Assembly: GCA_963693285.1 (NCBI GenBank)
Contig: OY848924.1
Coordinates: 129,001 to 193,000, forward strand
Source of the DNA: Xestospongia muta
Lineage: Eukaryota > Porifera > Demospongiae > Haplosclerida > Petrosiidae
Direction of reading: 5' to 3'
Length of the DNA stretch: 64,000 nucleotides
Of the stretch, positions 35,634 to 55,699 are shown piece by piece. Every line of letters begins with the position of its first letter. Within the stretch, counting starts at the first letter, position 1. The translations under genes were made by a program, and so were the position numbers. The notes under the pieces are model-generated. The model searched no databases. It saw only the letters and a program-made list of their open reading frames with translations, and was not told where the DNA came from.

Positions 35634-37041
35634 TCATTGATCAATATCATCATCATTTAATAACTTTGCTTTCTTTTTTGAACGAAGATCTTTCAATGTT
35701 TCTTCAATAGAACGAATATCTCTTTTGTTAGCACTTGGTACTAGAGTATACAAAACAAAGGTCACCTTGTCCCAGACTCATTAATTATTCATGACTATTA
35801 TATATTGTTTATTCATAACTTACCAAATCCAAAATGTCTTTCTGGTTCAGTTTTTACAGCTGTTGGTTCTGATATTTCTGTTGCTATTAAATGTTTGTAT
35901 TTTTCTCTGTAATTAGACATAGGTTCTGCCTTTTTAATACTTGAATCTGATTGCTCAGATATACTTGAATTTGGTACATTAGCTTCTGATGGTCTTCGAG
36001 CAGGATTAAATTCCTAGGATACTCAAAAATAATAAATTTTAAATAATTCTTTTTACTTCTCCTCTTTTAAGAGCCTGTAGTTCTTCTTCTGTTGGTGCAT
36101 ACTCCTAATTTAAATATGGATCAATAATATAACAATAGATACATATTTTATTAGTATGGATGTATAAAAGAATGAATGGATAAATAAAAAATTCTAATTA
36201 CAAAATATGGATATATCTATACAGAATGGACTGATGCTTTTTAAAAATGGATACATAGTTATATTAAATGGACTGTTATGTTTTAAAAATGGATATATAG
36301 TTGTATTACATGGACTACTAATTTTTAAAAATGGATACATAGTTATATTAAATGGACTGTTACTTTATAAAAATGGATACACAGTTATATTAAATGGACT
36401 ATTACTTTATAAAAATGGATACATAGTTATATTAAATGGACTATTACTTTTTTAAATAGCATAACATATCTATCAACTTCTTCAGTACCAAATGAATGAG
36501 CTATGAGTCCTGCAGTCTCTGCTACTTCGTGACTAAATGGACAGATAGTATCTCATATAGATACATAGAAGATATAGTCAAATTATTGAATGGACGAATA
36601 AGATTTAAATGGACTTCACAAATGTTAAATGGACACATAAACTTACACAATCGATCGAAACACTTTGTTCATTGGTGAGAATTTCATTCTTTTTTTGGTC
36701 CCTTCTTCTAGAAAAATTCCAATTTGCTTAATTACCTACAAATTAATTATCATTAATGAATAATTAATTAAGTGACGACATACCTTTGAACGTAGTTCCT
36801 CTCGTTTCTTTTTTTCAATCGCTTGTTCTTTCTCCAATTTCTGCTTCATTTCTAACAAAAATCACGTGATTTCATAGCATAATCAAATGACTACAGTATA
36901 TTACACTATATAATCATTAATCCATGTACACTACATTATAGATATTGGCCTATATAAAGTACCTTTAGCGGCTAATCTCTCCTGTTCACTAGGAGTCGGT
37001 GGTTTGTCCATAGAATTTAAGATAGAGCCCAATAAATCCAT
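35634..37041 (-). CDS. SPAG7: SPAG7, R3H-domain protein
   Basis: The multi-exon gene begins MDLLGSILNSMDKPPTPSEQ (exon 1, 37041-36963), like human SPAG7 (MADLLGSILSSMEKPP). The charged helix KQKLEKEQAIEKKKREELRS comes next, then the R3H single-strand nucleic-acid-binding region (HEVAETAGLIAHSFGTEEVD RYVMLFKK), EYAPTEEELQAL, NYREKYKHLI, and the C-terminal ANKRDIRSIEETLKDLRSKK. The vertebrate protein is nuclear and linked to sperm and development; its molecular role is not settled. Start codons of SPAG7 and RGS22 are 80 bp apart on opposite strands. Confidence 0.9.
36205..36450. repeat. 42-bp minisatellite in SPAG7 intron
   Basis: About six units of AAATGGATACATAGTTATAT then TAAATGGACTGTTACTTTAT AA; two AAATGGA cores 21 bp apart per unit (TCCATTT on the sense strand). 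Confidence 0.88.
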
Positions 37042-37121
37042 TGCCTGCTTTGAGCCAACGCCTACTCTCTGCCTACCATAAACAATGATGGGCGTGGCAT
37101 CTCGTTACGATAGCAACAACA
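37042..37121. promoter_or_regulatory. Bidirectional promoter SPAG7 / RGS22 with X-box-like site
   Basis: Only 80 bp separate the two start codons. GTTACGATAGCAAC at 37104-37117 matches the RFX X-box with one mismatch, four bases before the RGS22 ATG. A GGGCGTGGC box (37090-37098) could bind an Sp/KLF factor. Confidence 0.5.
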
Positions 37122-42498
<5,377 letters not shown>

Positions 42499-42562
42499 TT
42501 TTTATTTTTTTTAAAATTTTGTATTATACTTTAAAGGACATTATAATAGGGAACCCCTATAA

Positions 42563-43338
42563 TTATAATGAATTTATTACTAATAATTGTTTCCTTGATA
42601 CAAATGGTTTTAAAGCATTATCTAAAGCAGTTCTATAGTCCTTCAGTTCATGAAGCGTGTTACGAGGAGCCTTGAGGTGACCCTCTTCAGCAATACGACA
42701 GAGATCATTAAACATATCTTCTATCAGATGTCTATCTAAAAATAATATACTCGTATTTAGTACAGGTATTACTACTTTGACTGCATGCATCCATTTCTAA
42801 TTTTATCTGTCCATTCTCACATTCATCCATCCATTCATTCTATTATACATCCATTCCTTCACATACTATTTTTATTCTTTATTAGCCACAATCCATTCCA
42901 GTATCCAACACAATGGACACGCTTGAATATAAAAGAGCTCTATAACATAATTACATGTAATTGACACGTACATTGTACTATATATTTTACTGTTGGTATG
43001 GTAACCGGTTGCCGTGACATTCCTCCATATGTTATCATGACCCCCTCGTCTTTTAATTGTCTAATTAATCCAGTGGAACTCTTTCCACCCACACAATTAA
43101 GAGCTAATGAAGGAGGGGTATACTCCTGTAATAAAGAGAATTAATTAATATAAATAATGTATGAGTACTTTTATTAATTCCTTCATTTCATGAGATGCTA
43201 GGAATTCTTCAGAAACAACTTCTGTAGCTCCTAAATCTTTTAAATATTTGACGATGTCATCAAATTCAGAGCGTTGCTCCCTTGACAAAAAGGAGAATGA
43301 TATTCTTGTCCTCTCTCTCTCTCTCCTTCTCTCCCTCT

Positions 43339-43388
<50 letters not shown>

Positions 43389-44044
43389 TAGATCGTATTA
43401 CATTAATACTATGTATCCCCCATGCTGCACAGAGTTGTACTACAGCTTGTCCTACAGCACTGTTAGCTCCATTCTGTATTACACAGTCACCAGGTTGTAG
43501 TGACACAAAATCCTTTAACATGCGATATGCAGTTGGTGGATTAACTTGAAGAGTAGCAGCAAAATCTAGAGGTATTGTTTGAGGAAGACGCAGGAATTGG
43601 TCTGCTTTGGAGGTAAGATGAGTACGCCAGACACCTTAATATGTATGGATGAATATTAAAGAATAATGGATGAATGAAAACAAATGGATACATACCTACT
43701 CCAGCTATTACAGGCATCACCCAATCCCCTTCGCCAAATAATGTCACATTTTTACCACACCTCCTGACCACACCCACACCTTCATTACCACCCACAGCAG
43801 GCAATGGTGGTTTTAATGGGTATGTCCCTAAGTAATTATGATCATTAACAAAAGGAGATATGACAGATAGATAATGACAAATGGACAGATAGAGTATACC
43901 TTGTATTTGGTTTATATCGGACGGATTGACTGCAGCTAGTAACATTTCAACTTCTATCTCATCCTCTCCAACGTCTGGTAATGGCATTTCTTGCAAACTA
44001 TAAAAATAATTTTTTACGATAAGTAATGTAACATTGGTTGCCAT
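42563..44044 (-). CDS. MECR: Enoyl-[acyl-carrier-protein] reductase (MECR/ETR1)
   Basis: A multi-exon medium-chain dehydrogenase/reductase. Family blocks in order: [86 protein letters not shown] (NADPH-binding Rossmann), [59 protein letters not shown], and the C-terminal [18 protein letters not shown]. It performs the last step of mitochondrial fatty-acid synthesis. The start is uncertain: from the ATG at 44044 there is no evident mitochondrial targeting peptide and the N-terminus is shorter than in human MECR. The ATG itself lies inside a perfect X-box-like palindrome. An acceptor-like TTTTTATAG about 45 bp downstream hints at another first exon. Confidence 0.88.
43313..43385. repeat. (CT)n microsatellite after MECR donor
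   Basis: On the sense (minus) strand this is GA starting inside the donor GTGAGAGAG after the INVIRSR codons. Confidence 0.9.
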
Positions 44045-44290
44045 GGTAACCTACGTAATGACGTCATTGGGATTACCATGTTGGTTGTAGACCAATGACC
44101 AACTACTCCTAAATCTCACAAAATTTGTCCTAGTTAGAGATATAGCATTATATATAGACTTCATTATAAGTGAATTAATTGGAGGTGTGGCTTCTGTTTT
44201 GAAGCCACACCTTCGAATTAGTGTACTGTTTATACAGGGAGGAAGAGAGAAAGAGACTATTCACAATCACATTAGTTCACTTTACATGAA
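44037..44290. promoter_or_regulatory. Divergent promoter MECR / TFIIS with perfect X-box
   Basis: GTTGCCATGGTAAC at 44037-44050 matches the RFX X-box consensus at every position and overlaps the assigned MECR ATG. The start codons are 247 bp apart. Confidence 0.55.
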
Positions 44291-47198
<2,908 letters not shown>

Positions 47199-47451
47199 TA
47201 ATAAAGCATCTTTTTCAAGTTATGAACTTTTCATAGTGACATTTCATCTTATCATCAACCTTTATCTCATTGACTAATCACATCACACTAACAACAACAC
47301 TAACATATTGAAATTGTGTGTGTATGTTATTGAAATTTCTGTATATTTACAGTTAAAACTTGCTAATAGTAATTAATCATCCAAATTTAGGCGTATCCTC
47401 ATGGTTAATAACTTATCATAAAAAGGTGTGGCTGGTTAATAGAGCGCTTCA

Positions 47452-47473
47452 TGACGTCACGAATATGACGTCA
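47452..47473. promoter_or_regulatory. Twin CRE palindromes, selenoprotein copy 1
   Basis: TGACGTCA at 47452-47459 and 47466-47473, 14 bp apart, about 65 bp before the ATG. A CREB/ATF-type consensus, conserved in the array. Confidence 0.65.
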
Positions 47474-47537
47474 CGTTACTTCTGTACAAAAGATAAGTTA
47501 CCCACGTTCTTCTATACAGACTGCAGTTATAGTGTCA

Positions 47538-49063
47538 ATGATGGCAACGTCTTTAGAAGAAGCTCCCACGACTCCAGAGGTATCTCCATCAACAGAAGGA
47601 GCAACTGCTGCTTGTTTAACAAGTAATGGAGAAGATTTGATCGGTCTCTTTAATGAAACAGTTGCTGAGAATTCTGCAACTTTTGTGATTTTTTATCGAG
47701 GAGTTTGGTGACCTTACTGCAGGGTATGATAGAGACATCCGTCCATTGACCATATATCTGTCCATATATCTGTCCATTGTCCGTCTATTCATCCATTTAT
47801 CCTATTAGGCCTATCTCAATGAGTTCAATGGACTTATGGATGAGATCAAGGCCAAAGGGTTGGGGATTTTTGCCGTGTGTGCTCAAGAACAAAATGATGT
47901 TGACCAGATGATGAATGACTACAATCTTCAGTTTAAAGTGAATAGATACAGACACAAACTATGAACAGATAGTATTAACATGTACATGTAGAATGTGTCA
48001 TCTTGGATTAATCCATCCATCCATCCATTTATTCTTTCATTCGTCCATTCATCACTAGTTTTTTAGCTACATGTAACAGCTGTCATTGAATTTCTATTCT
48101 AGTTATATAATCCATACTAACTTATTATACCACATGTATTAACTACTGATATTGTGGGTAATATATTGCCAAGGACACTTGGCTACAGTCAGCATAGCAG
48201 ACACTTATACACTAAACACACTATATGGCTTCATTGAGGAGCTGTAACTTTGTGTTTTGTGATGATATTAGCTTAATAATAACACCTGTGTATCATTGTC
48301 TCATTTCCTCATTTCCTCTAACTTATTATACCACTTGTATTAACTACCGACATAGTGGATATAGTGGATAATATACTCATACTGTCAAAGATACTTGGCT
48401 ACAGTCAGCATAGCAGACACTGTTATACTCTAAACACCAATATATGGCCTCAATAATGAGTGGTAATTGATATTGTCACATTAATAAGTTTGTGTTTTGT
48501 AATGACATTAGCTTAATAGAAACATCTATGTATAACCGTCTCATTTCCTCTTATTTCATTTCCTCTATTTCATTTCCTGTATTAGTGTTATTCAGATCCA
48601 ACACATACTTTGAGAAATTATCTCAATGAACAAGGATATATTACAGTGAGGATATCTGGTGGAGAGAACTCGACTGATTCTAATTTTTACAAAGTCCATC
48701 CTAAAATTAAACAATACAAATATGGTGTCGTCCAACCTGGTAAGACTGGTTTTAAAAACAGGTTTAGTTAACTAGTTTTATTTTAGCTGTGTTGTGTATT
48801 ACCAAAGAAAAGAAAGTTCTATTTGCTTGGGCTATTGAACCAAGCAAGGTTTGTTCATAACATTGTACAATGATTTATCCATCTTGTTATTTATTATTTT
48901 TATGTTTTTTCAGATGAATGTGGGCGGAGCATCAGATCGTCCAGTTCCTGCCGATATCTGGACAATAGTTCAGAACAAATTAGATAATCCTGATGATGAC
49001 ACACCTATTGACTATGGTCGTCTACGTGTCCGTGGTGCAGGCTCTATTTGTACTATTTTATAA
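47538..49063 (+). CDS. Peroxiredoxin-like selenoprotein, copy 1
   Basis: Five exons (47538-47723, 47809-47937, 48586-48739, 48787-48848, 48914-49063) splice in frame to 226 residues if TGA at 47709-47711 is read as selenocysteine 58. The motif FYRGVW-U-PYCRAYLNEF is the AhpC/TSA-like FYRGxWCPYC active site with U for the first Cys; Cys61 is the partner. Downstream are YGVVQPAVLCITKEKKVLFA and WAIEPSKMNVGGASDRPVPA. Coding continues through TGA with matching phases, all four copies keep TGA, and a SECIS-like hairpin follows at 49225-49278. Probably a thiol/selenol redox enzyme, related in design to SelL-type proteins (UxxU), though here UxxC. The start is MMATSLEEAP. Confidence 0.88.
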
Positions 49064-49224
49064 ACAGCTATAATTTGTAGTGAGTTAGCCCCTGTCATAC
49101 TTAACTTTAATTAAATACATCAATATAATTGGAATACAATGTCAATAGTCAGTACTTTTGTCTATAAAGTTTTATTTTTAATATAACAGTGTTTCTGTCT
49201 ATACTCTGTTATATTTGTTATGTT

Positions 49225-49278
49225 ATGATGAGAGATATACTAAACCTGTTGCTATGACAACGGAGTGATCTCTCTGAT
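49225..49278 (+). promoter_or_regulatory. SECIS-like element, copy 1
   Basis: In the 3' untranslated region, 162 bases after the stop. ATGA (49225-49228) and TGAT (49275-49278) form the non-Watson-Crick quartet. GAGAGAT (49230-49236) pairs perfectly with ATCTCTC (49268-49274). The unpaired AAA at 49242-49244 lies 13 nt from the quartet, followed by a small GTTG/CAAC stem as in form 2 SECIS. Confidence 0.8.
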
Positions 49279-49521
49279 GTATTATTATAACATGTATAAC
49301 AGAGTCATGGACAATATCCTTTGCTGTTAAAAATAAGTATTGCCGTTAAAATTTGATAGTAAATTGTGTAAAAAAATGAGAATGCTTGTTCAATTTTTTG
49401 ATAGAGGTTGTGTATACAGTATATTTAAGATATCTTATCATAAAATAATTTATTTACTAACTCATTGTGATTTATAAAACAAAACATTAAACAAGTTACA
49501 TTGAATAGAATACATTGTATA

Positions 49522-49970
49522 TTATGATAAACGTTTTATTGGTAATAAAAATGAGATCGACTTCTCTCTCAATATACCAGTAACATTTGATATCTCAGGA
49601 CTATCCCCAACTTGTCTCTCAACAACTAATTTATCAACTTTTTTACTCTCTACTTCTTTAATATCTTTTTCTTTTTCTTGAAATACTTTTTTCTGATGAT
49701 GTCTTGTTGTAACTTTAACTTGTTCTTCTTTGTGGCTCTTCAAAAAACTGTCTACATTTGATATAACAAGTTTAAACTGAGTTTCAAGGTCTACTATCCT
49801 CTCTTTAGTTTTATGAATGTGACTTTTAAAATGAGGTAAGTCTCTCTGATAACAAGTTAACCCTCTCCCTCACTTGTTTCACCCTCACACCTTTATCAGT
49901 AGCTTCAGATCGTAACTGAGTCTCCTAATATCATAATATCATGAATACATTGATACATTATATCTTATCA
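49522..49970 (-). pseudogene. Captured 3' fragment of coiled-coil gene (1)
   Basis: The minus strand encodes the last-exon sequence of the gene at 57393-61757 (ETQFKLVISNVDSFLKSHK ... ILREKSISFLLPIK) joined at about 49845-49855 to a more 5' exon segment (58496-58625 of the parent). The exons between are missing. The joint sits in shared TCTCT. Confidence 0.8.
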
Positions 49971-50174
49971 TCAACCTTTATCTCATTGACTGATCATATT
50001 ATACTAACAACAACACTAACATATTGAAATTGTGTGTGTATATTATTGAAATTTCTGTATATTTACAGTTAAAACCTGCCAATGGAGTGCTAGTAATTAA
50101 TCGTCCAAATTTAGGGGTATCCTCATGGTTAATAAGTTATCATAAAAAGGTGTGGCTGGTTAAAGAGCGCTTCA

Positions 50175-50182
50175 TGACGTCA
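50175..50182. promoter_or_regulatory. Single CRE palindrome, selenoprotein copy 2
   Basis: TGACGTCA once, 66 bp before the ATG. The 14-bp segment with the second site is deleted in this copy only. Confidence 0.6.
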
Positions 50183-50247
50183 CGTTACTTCTGTATGCAA
50201 AAGTAAGCTACCCACGTTCTACTATACAGACTACAGTTATAGTGTCA

Positions 50248-51773
50248 ATGATGGCAACGTCTTTAGAAGAAGCTCCTACGACTCCAGAGGTATCTCCATC
50301 AACAGAAGGAGCAACTGCTGCTTGTTTAACAAGTAATGGAGAAGATTTGATCGGCCTCTTTAATGAAACAGTTGCTGAGAATTCTGCAACTTTTGTGATT
50401 TTTTATCGAGGAGTTTGGTGACCTTACTGCAGGGTATGATAGAGACATCCGTCCATTGACCATATATCTGTCCATATATCTGTCCATTGTCCGTCTATTC
50501 ATCCATTTATCCTATTAGGCCTATCTCAATGAGTTCAATGGACTTATGGATGAGATCAAGGCCAAAGGGTTGGGGATTTTTGCCGTGTGTGCTCAAGAAC
50601 AAAATGATGTTGACCAGATGATGAATGACTACAATCTTCAGTTTAAAGTGAATAGATACAGACACAAACTATGAACAGATAGTATTAACATGTACATGTA
50701 GAATGTGTCATCTTGGATTAATCCATCCATCCATCCATTTATCCTTTCATTCGTCCATTCATCACTAGTTTTTTAGCTACATGTAACAGCTGTCATTGAA
50801 TTTCTACTCTAGTTATATAATCCATACTAACTTATTATACCACATGTATTAACTACTGATATTGTGGGTAATATATTGCCAAGGACACTTGGCTACAGTC
50901 AGCATAGCAGACACTTATACACTAAACACACTATATGGCTTCATTGACGAGCTGTAACTTTGTGTTTTGTGATGATATTAGCTTAATAGTAATACCTGTG
51001 TATCATTGTCTCATTTTCTCATTTCCTCTAACTTATTATACCACTTGTATTAACTACCGACATAGTGGATATAGTGGATAATATACTCATACTGTCAAAG
51101 ATACTTGGCTACAGTCAGCATAGCAGACACTGTTATACTCTAAACACCAATATATGGCCTCAATAATGAGTGGTAATTGATATTGTCACATTAATAAGTT
51201 TGTATTTTGTAATGACATTAGCTTAATAGAAACATCTATGTATAATCATCTCATTTCCTCTTATTTCATTTCCTCTATTTCATTTCCTGTTTTAGTGTTA
51301 TTCAGATCCAACACATACTTTAAGAAATTATCTCAATGAACAAGGATATATTACAGTAAGGATATCTGGTGGAGAGAACTCGACTGATTCTAATTTTTAC
51401 AAAGTCCATCCTAAAATTAAACAATACAAATATGGTGTCGTCCAACCTGGTAAGACTGGTTTTAAAAACAGGTTTAGTTAACTAGTTTTATTTTAGCTGT
51501 GCTGTGTATTACCAAAGAAAAGAAAGTTCTATTTGCTTGGGCTATTGAACCAAGCAAGGTCTGTTCATAACATTGTACAATGATTTATCCATCTTGTTAT
51601 TTATTATTTTTATGTTTTTTCAGATGAATGTGGGCGGAGCATCAGATCGTCCAGTTCCTGCCGATATCTGGACAATAGTTCAGAACAAATTAGATAATCC
51701 TGATGATGACACACCTATTGACTATGGTCGTCTACGTGTCCGTGGTGCAGGCTCTATTTGTACTATTTTATAA
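50248..51773 (+). CDS. Peroxiredoxin-like selenoprotein, copy 2
   Basis: Same five-exon structure as copy 1, with the recoded TGA at 50419-50421 and stop at 51771-51773. The protein appears essentially identical to copy 1, and even introns differ at few positions, so this is the youngest duplication or has been homogenised by gene conversion. The SECIS at 51935-51988 is identical to that of copy 1. Only one CRE remains upstream, so expression may differ. Intron 2 keeps the internal direct repeat of about 190 bp (GGCTACAGTCAGCATAGCAG in each half). Confidence 0.87.
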
Positions 51774-51934
51774 ACAGCTATAATTTGTAGTGAGTTAGCC
51801 CCTGTCATACTTAACTTTAATTAAATACATCAATATAATTGGAATACAATGTCAATAGTCAGTACTTTTGTCTATAAAGTTTTATTTTTAATATAACAGT
51901 GTTTCTGTCTATACTCTGTTATATTTGTTATGTT

Positions 51935-51988
51935 ATGATGAGAGATATACTAAACCTGTTGCTATGACAACGGAGTGATCTCTCTGAT
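51935..51988 (+). promoter_or_regulatory. SECIS-like element, copy 2
   Basis: Same 54-nt core as copy 1: ATGA quartet at 51935, AAA in the apical part, TGAT ending at 51988. Confidence 0.8.
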
Positions 51989-52231
51989 GTATTATTATAA
52001 CATGTATAACAGAGTCACGGACAATATCCTTTGCTGTTAAAAATAAGTATTGCTGTTAAAATTTGATAGTAAATTGTGTAAAAAAATGAGAATGCTTCTT
52101 CAATTTTTTGATAGAGGTTGTGTATACAGTATATTTAAGATATCTTATCATAAAATAATTTATTTACTAACTCATTGTGATTTATAAAACAAAACATTAA
52201 ACAAGTTACATTGAATAGAATACATTGTATA

Positions 52232-52665
52232 TTATGATAAACGTTTTATTGGTAATAAAAATGAGATCGACTTCTCTCTCAATATACCAGTAACATTTGA
52301 TATATCAGGACTATCCCCAACTTGTCTCTCAACAACTAATTTATCAACTTTTTTACTCTCTACTTCTTTAATATCTTTTTCTTTTTCTTGAAATACTTTT
52401 TTCTGATGATGTCTTGTTGTAACTTTAACTTGTTCTTCTTTGTGGCTCTTCAAAAAACTGTCTACATTTGATATAACAAGTTTAAACTGAGTTTCAAGGT
52501 CTACTATCCTCTCTTTAGTTTTATGAATGTGACTTTTAAAATGAGGTAAGTCTCTCTGATAACAAGTTAACCCTCTCCCTCACTTGTTTCACCCTCACAC
52601 CTTTATCAGTAGCTTCAGATCGTAACTGAGTCTCCTAATATCACAATATCATGAATACATTGATC
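52232..52665 (-). pseudogene. Captured 3' fragment of coiled-coil gene (2)
   Basis: Same chimeric arrangement and same junction as the fragment at 49522-49970, with a few substitutions (GDSPDISN for GDSPEISN). The shared junction shows one original event copied with the array. Confidence 0.8.
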
Positions 52666-52884
52666 CATTATATCTTATCATCAACCTTTATCTCATTGAC
52701 TGATCACATCACACTAACAACAACACTAACATATTGAAATTGTGTGTGTATATTATTGAAATTTCTGTATATTTACAGTTAAAACCTGCCAATGGAGTGC
52801 TAGTAATTAATCGTCCAAATTTAGGGGTATCCTCATGGTTAATAACTTATCATAAAAAGGTGTGGCTGGTTAAAGAGCGCTTCA

Positions 52885-52906
52885 TGACGTCACAAATATG
52901 ACGTCA
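52885..52906. promoter_or_regulatory. Twin CRE palindromes, selenoprotein copy 3
   Basis: TGACGTCA at 52885-52892 and 52899-52906, same 14-bp spacing as copy 1. Confidence 0.65.
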
Positions 52907-52974
52907 CGTTACTTCTGTATATACAAAAGATAAGCTACCCACGTTCTTCTATACAGACTACTGTTATAGTGTTA

Positions 52975-54500
52975 ATGATGGCAACGTCTTTAGAAGAAGC
53001 TCCTACGACTCCAGAGGTATCTCCATCAACAGAAGGAGCAACTGCTGCTTGTTTAACAAGTAATGGAGAAGATTTGATCGGTCTCTTTAACGAAACAGTT
53101 GCTGAGAATTCTGCAACTTTTGTGATTTTTTATCGAGGAGTTTGGTGACCTTACTGCAGGGTATGATAGAGGCATCCATCCATTGACCATATATCTGTCC
53201 ATATATCTGTCCATTTTCCGTCTATTCATCCATTTATCCTATTAGGCCTATCTCAATGAGTTCAATGGACTTACAGATGAGATCAAGGCCAAAGGGTTGG
53301 GGATTTTTGCCGTGTGTGCTCAAGAACAAAATGATGTTGACCAGATGATGAATGACTACAATCTTCAGTTTAAAGTGAATAGATACAGACACAAACTATG
53401 AACAGATAGTATTAACTTGTACATGTAGAATGTGTCATCTTGGATTAATCCATCCATCCATCCATCCATCCTTCCATTCATCCATTCATTCAAGTTTTCT
53501 AGCTACATAGAACAGCTGTCCTTGAATTTCTACTCTAGTTATATAATCCATACTAACTTATTATACCACATGTATTAACTACTGATATTGTGGGTAATAT
53601 ATTGCCAAGGACACTTGGCTACAGTCAGCATAGCAGACACTTATACACTAAACACACTATATGGCTTCATTAACGAGCTGTAAGGTTGTGTTTTGTGATG
53701 ATATTAGCTTAATAATAACACCTGTGTATCATTGTCTCATTTCCTCATTTCCTCTAACTTATTATACCACTTGTATTAACTACCGACATAGTGGATAATA
53801 TACTCATACTGTCAAAGATACTTGGCTACAGTCAGCATAGCAGACACTGTTATACTCTAAACACCAATATATGGCCTCAATAATGAGTGGTAATTGATAT
53901 TGTCACATTAATAAGTTTGTGTTTTGTAATGACATTAGCTTAATAATAACATCTATGTATAATCATCTCATTTCCTCTCATTTCATTTCCTCTGTTTCAT
54001 TTCCTGTATTAGTGTTATTCAGATCCAACACATACTTTAAGAAATTATCTCAATGAACAAGGATATATTACAGTGAGGATATCTGGTGGAGAGAACTCAA
54101 CTGATTCCAATTTTTACAAAGTCCATCCTAAAATTAAACACTACAAATATGGTGTTGTCCAACCTGGTAAGACTGGTTTTAAAAACAGGTTTAGTTAACT
54201 AGTTTTATTTTAGCTGTGCTGTGTATTACCAAAGAAAAGAAAGTCATATTTGCTTGGGCTATTGAACCAAGCAAGGTTTGTTCATAACATCTTAAAAAAT
54301 TGTACATTGATTCATCTATTTTGTTATTTATTATTTTTATGTTTCTTCAGATGAACATGGGTGGAGCATCAGATCGTCCAGTTCCTGCCGATATCTGGAC
54401 AATAGTCCAGAACAAGTTAGATAATCCTGATGATGACACACCTATCGACTATGGTCGTCTACGTGTCCGTGGTGCAGGTTCTGTTTGCACTATTTTATAA
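52975..54500 (+). CDS. Peroxiredoxin-like selenoprotein, copy 3
   Basis: Five exons as in copy 1; recoded TGA at 53146-53148; stop at 54498-54500. Small protein differences (NGLTDEIK for NGLMDEIK; KMNMGGASDRP for KMNVGGASDRP) show it is older than the copy 1/copy 2 split, while the active site, splice sites and TGA are unchanged. SECIS at 54662-54715, twin CREs upstream. Confidence 0.87.
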
Positions 54501-54661
54501 ACACCTATAATTTGTAGTGAGTTAGCCCCTGTCATACTTAACTTTAATTAAATACATAAATATAATTGGAATATAATGTCAATAGTTAATACTTTTGTCC
54601 ATAAAGTTTTATTTTTAATATAACAGTGTTTCTGTCTATACTCTATTATATTTGTTATGTT

Positions 54662-54715
54662 ATGATGAGAGATATACTAAACCTGTTGCTATGACAACGG
54701 AGTGATCTCTCTGAT
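54662..54715 (+). promoter_or_regulatory. SECIS-like element, copy 3
   Basis: Core identical to copy 1 across the quartet, helix and AAA. Confidence 0.8.
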
Positions 54716-54959
54716 GTATTATTATAACATGTATAACAGAGTCATGGACAATATCCTTTGCTGTTAAAAAAAAGTATTGCTGTTAAAATTTGATAGTTAA
54801 ATTGTGTAAAAAAATGAGAATGCTTGTTCAATTTTTTGATAGAGGTTGTGTATACAGTATATTTAAGATACCTTATCATAAAATAATTTATTTACTAACT
54901 CATTGTGATTTATAAAACAAAACATTAAACAAGTTACATTGAATAGAATACATTGTATA

Positions 54960-55375
54960 TTATGATAAACATTTTATTTGTAATAAAAATGAGATCGACT
55001 TCTCTCTCAATATACCAGTAACATTTGATATCTCAGGACTATCCCCAACTTGTCTTTCAACAACTAATTTATCAACTTTTTTACTCTCTACTTCTTTAAT
55101 ATCTTTCTCTTTTTCTTGAAATACTTTTTTCTGATGATGTCTTGTTGTAACTTTAACTTGTTCTTCTTTGTGGCTCTTCAAAAAACTGTCTACATTTGAT
55201 ATAACAAGTTTAAACTGAGTTTCAAGATCTGCTATCCTCTCTTTAGTTTTACGAATGTGACTTTTAAAATGAGCTAAGTCTCTCTAATAACAAGTTAACC
55301 CTCTCCCTCACTTGTTTCACCCTCACACCTTTATCAGTAGCTTCAGATCGTAACTGAGTCTCCTAATATCACAAT
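54960..55375 (-). pseudogene. Captured 3' fragment of coiled-coil gene (3)
   Basis: Third copy of the same chimeric fragment, slightly closer to the parent gene (for example GCTAAGTCTC at the junction). Not an independent gene. Confidence 0.78.
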
Positions 55376-55611
55376 ATCATGAATACATTGATACATTATA
55401 TCTTATCATCAACCTTTATCTCATTGACTGATCATATTATACTAACAACAACACTAACATTGAAATTGTGTGTGTATATTATTGAAATTTCTGTATATTT
55501 ACAGTTAAAACCTGCCAGTGGAGTGCTAGTAATTAATCGTCCAAATTTAGGGGTATCCTCATGGTTAATAACTTATAATAAAAAGGTGTGGCTGGTTAAT
55601 AGAGCGCTTCA

Positions 55612-55633
55612 TGACGTCACAAATATGACGTCA
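55612..55633. promoter_or_regulatory. Twin CRE palindromes, selenoprotein copy 4
   Basis: TGACGTCA at 55612-55619 and 55626-55633. Confidence 0.65.
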
Positions 55634-55699
55634 CGTTATTTTGTATATGCAAAAGTAAGCTACCCACGTTCTTCTATACAGACTACAGTTATAGTGTCA

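Noticed and set aside
49522..49743. Independent small Lys/Glu-rich gene repeated with the array
   Set aside because: It is a duplicated last exon of the coiled-coil gene at 57393-61757 without its upstream exons.
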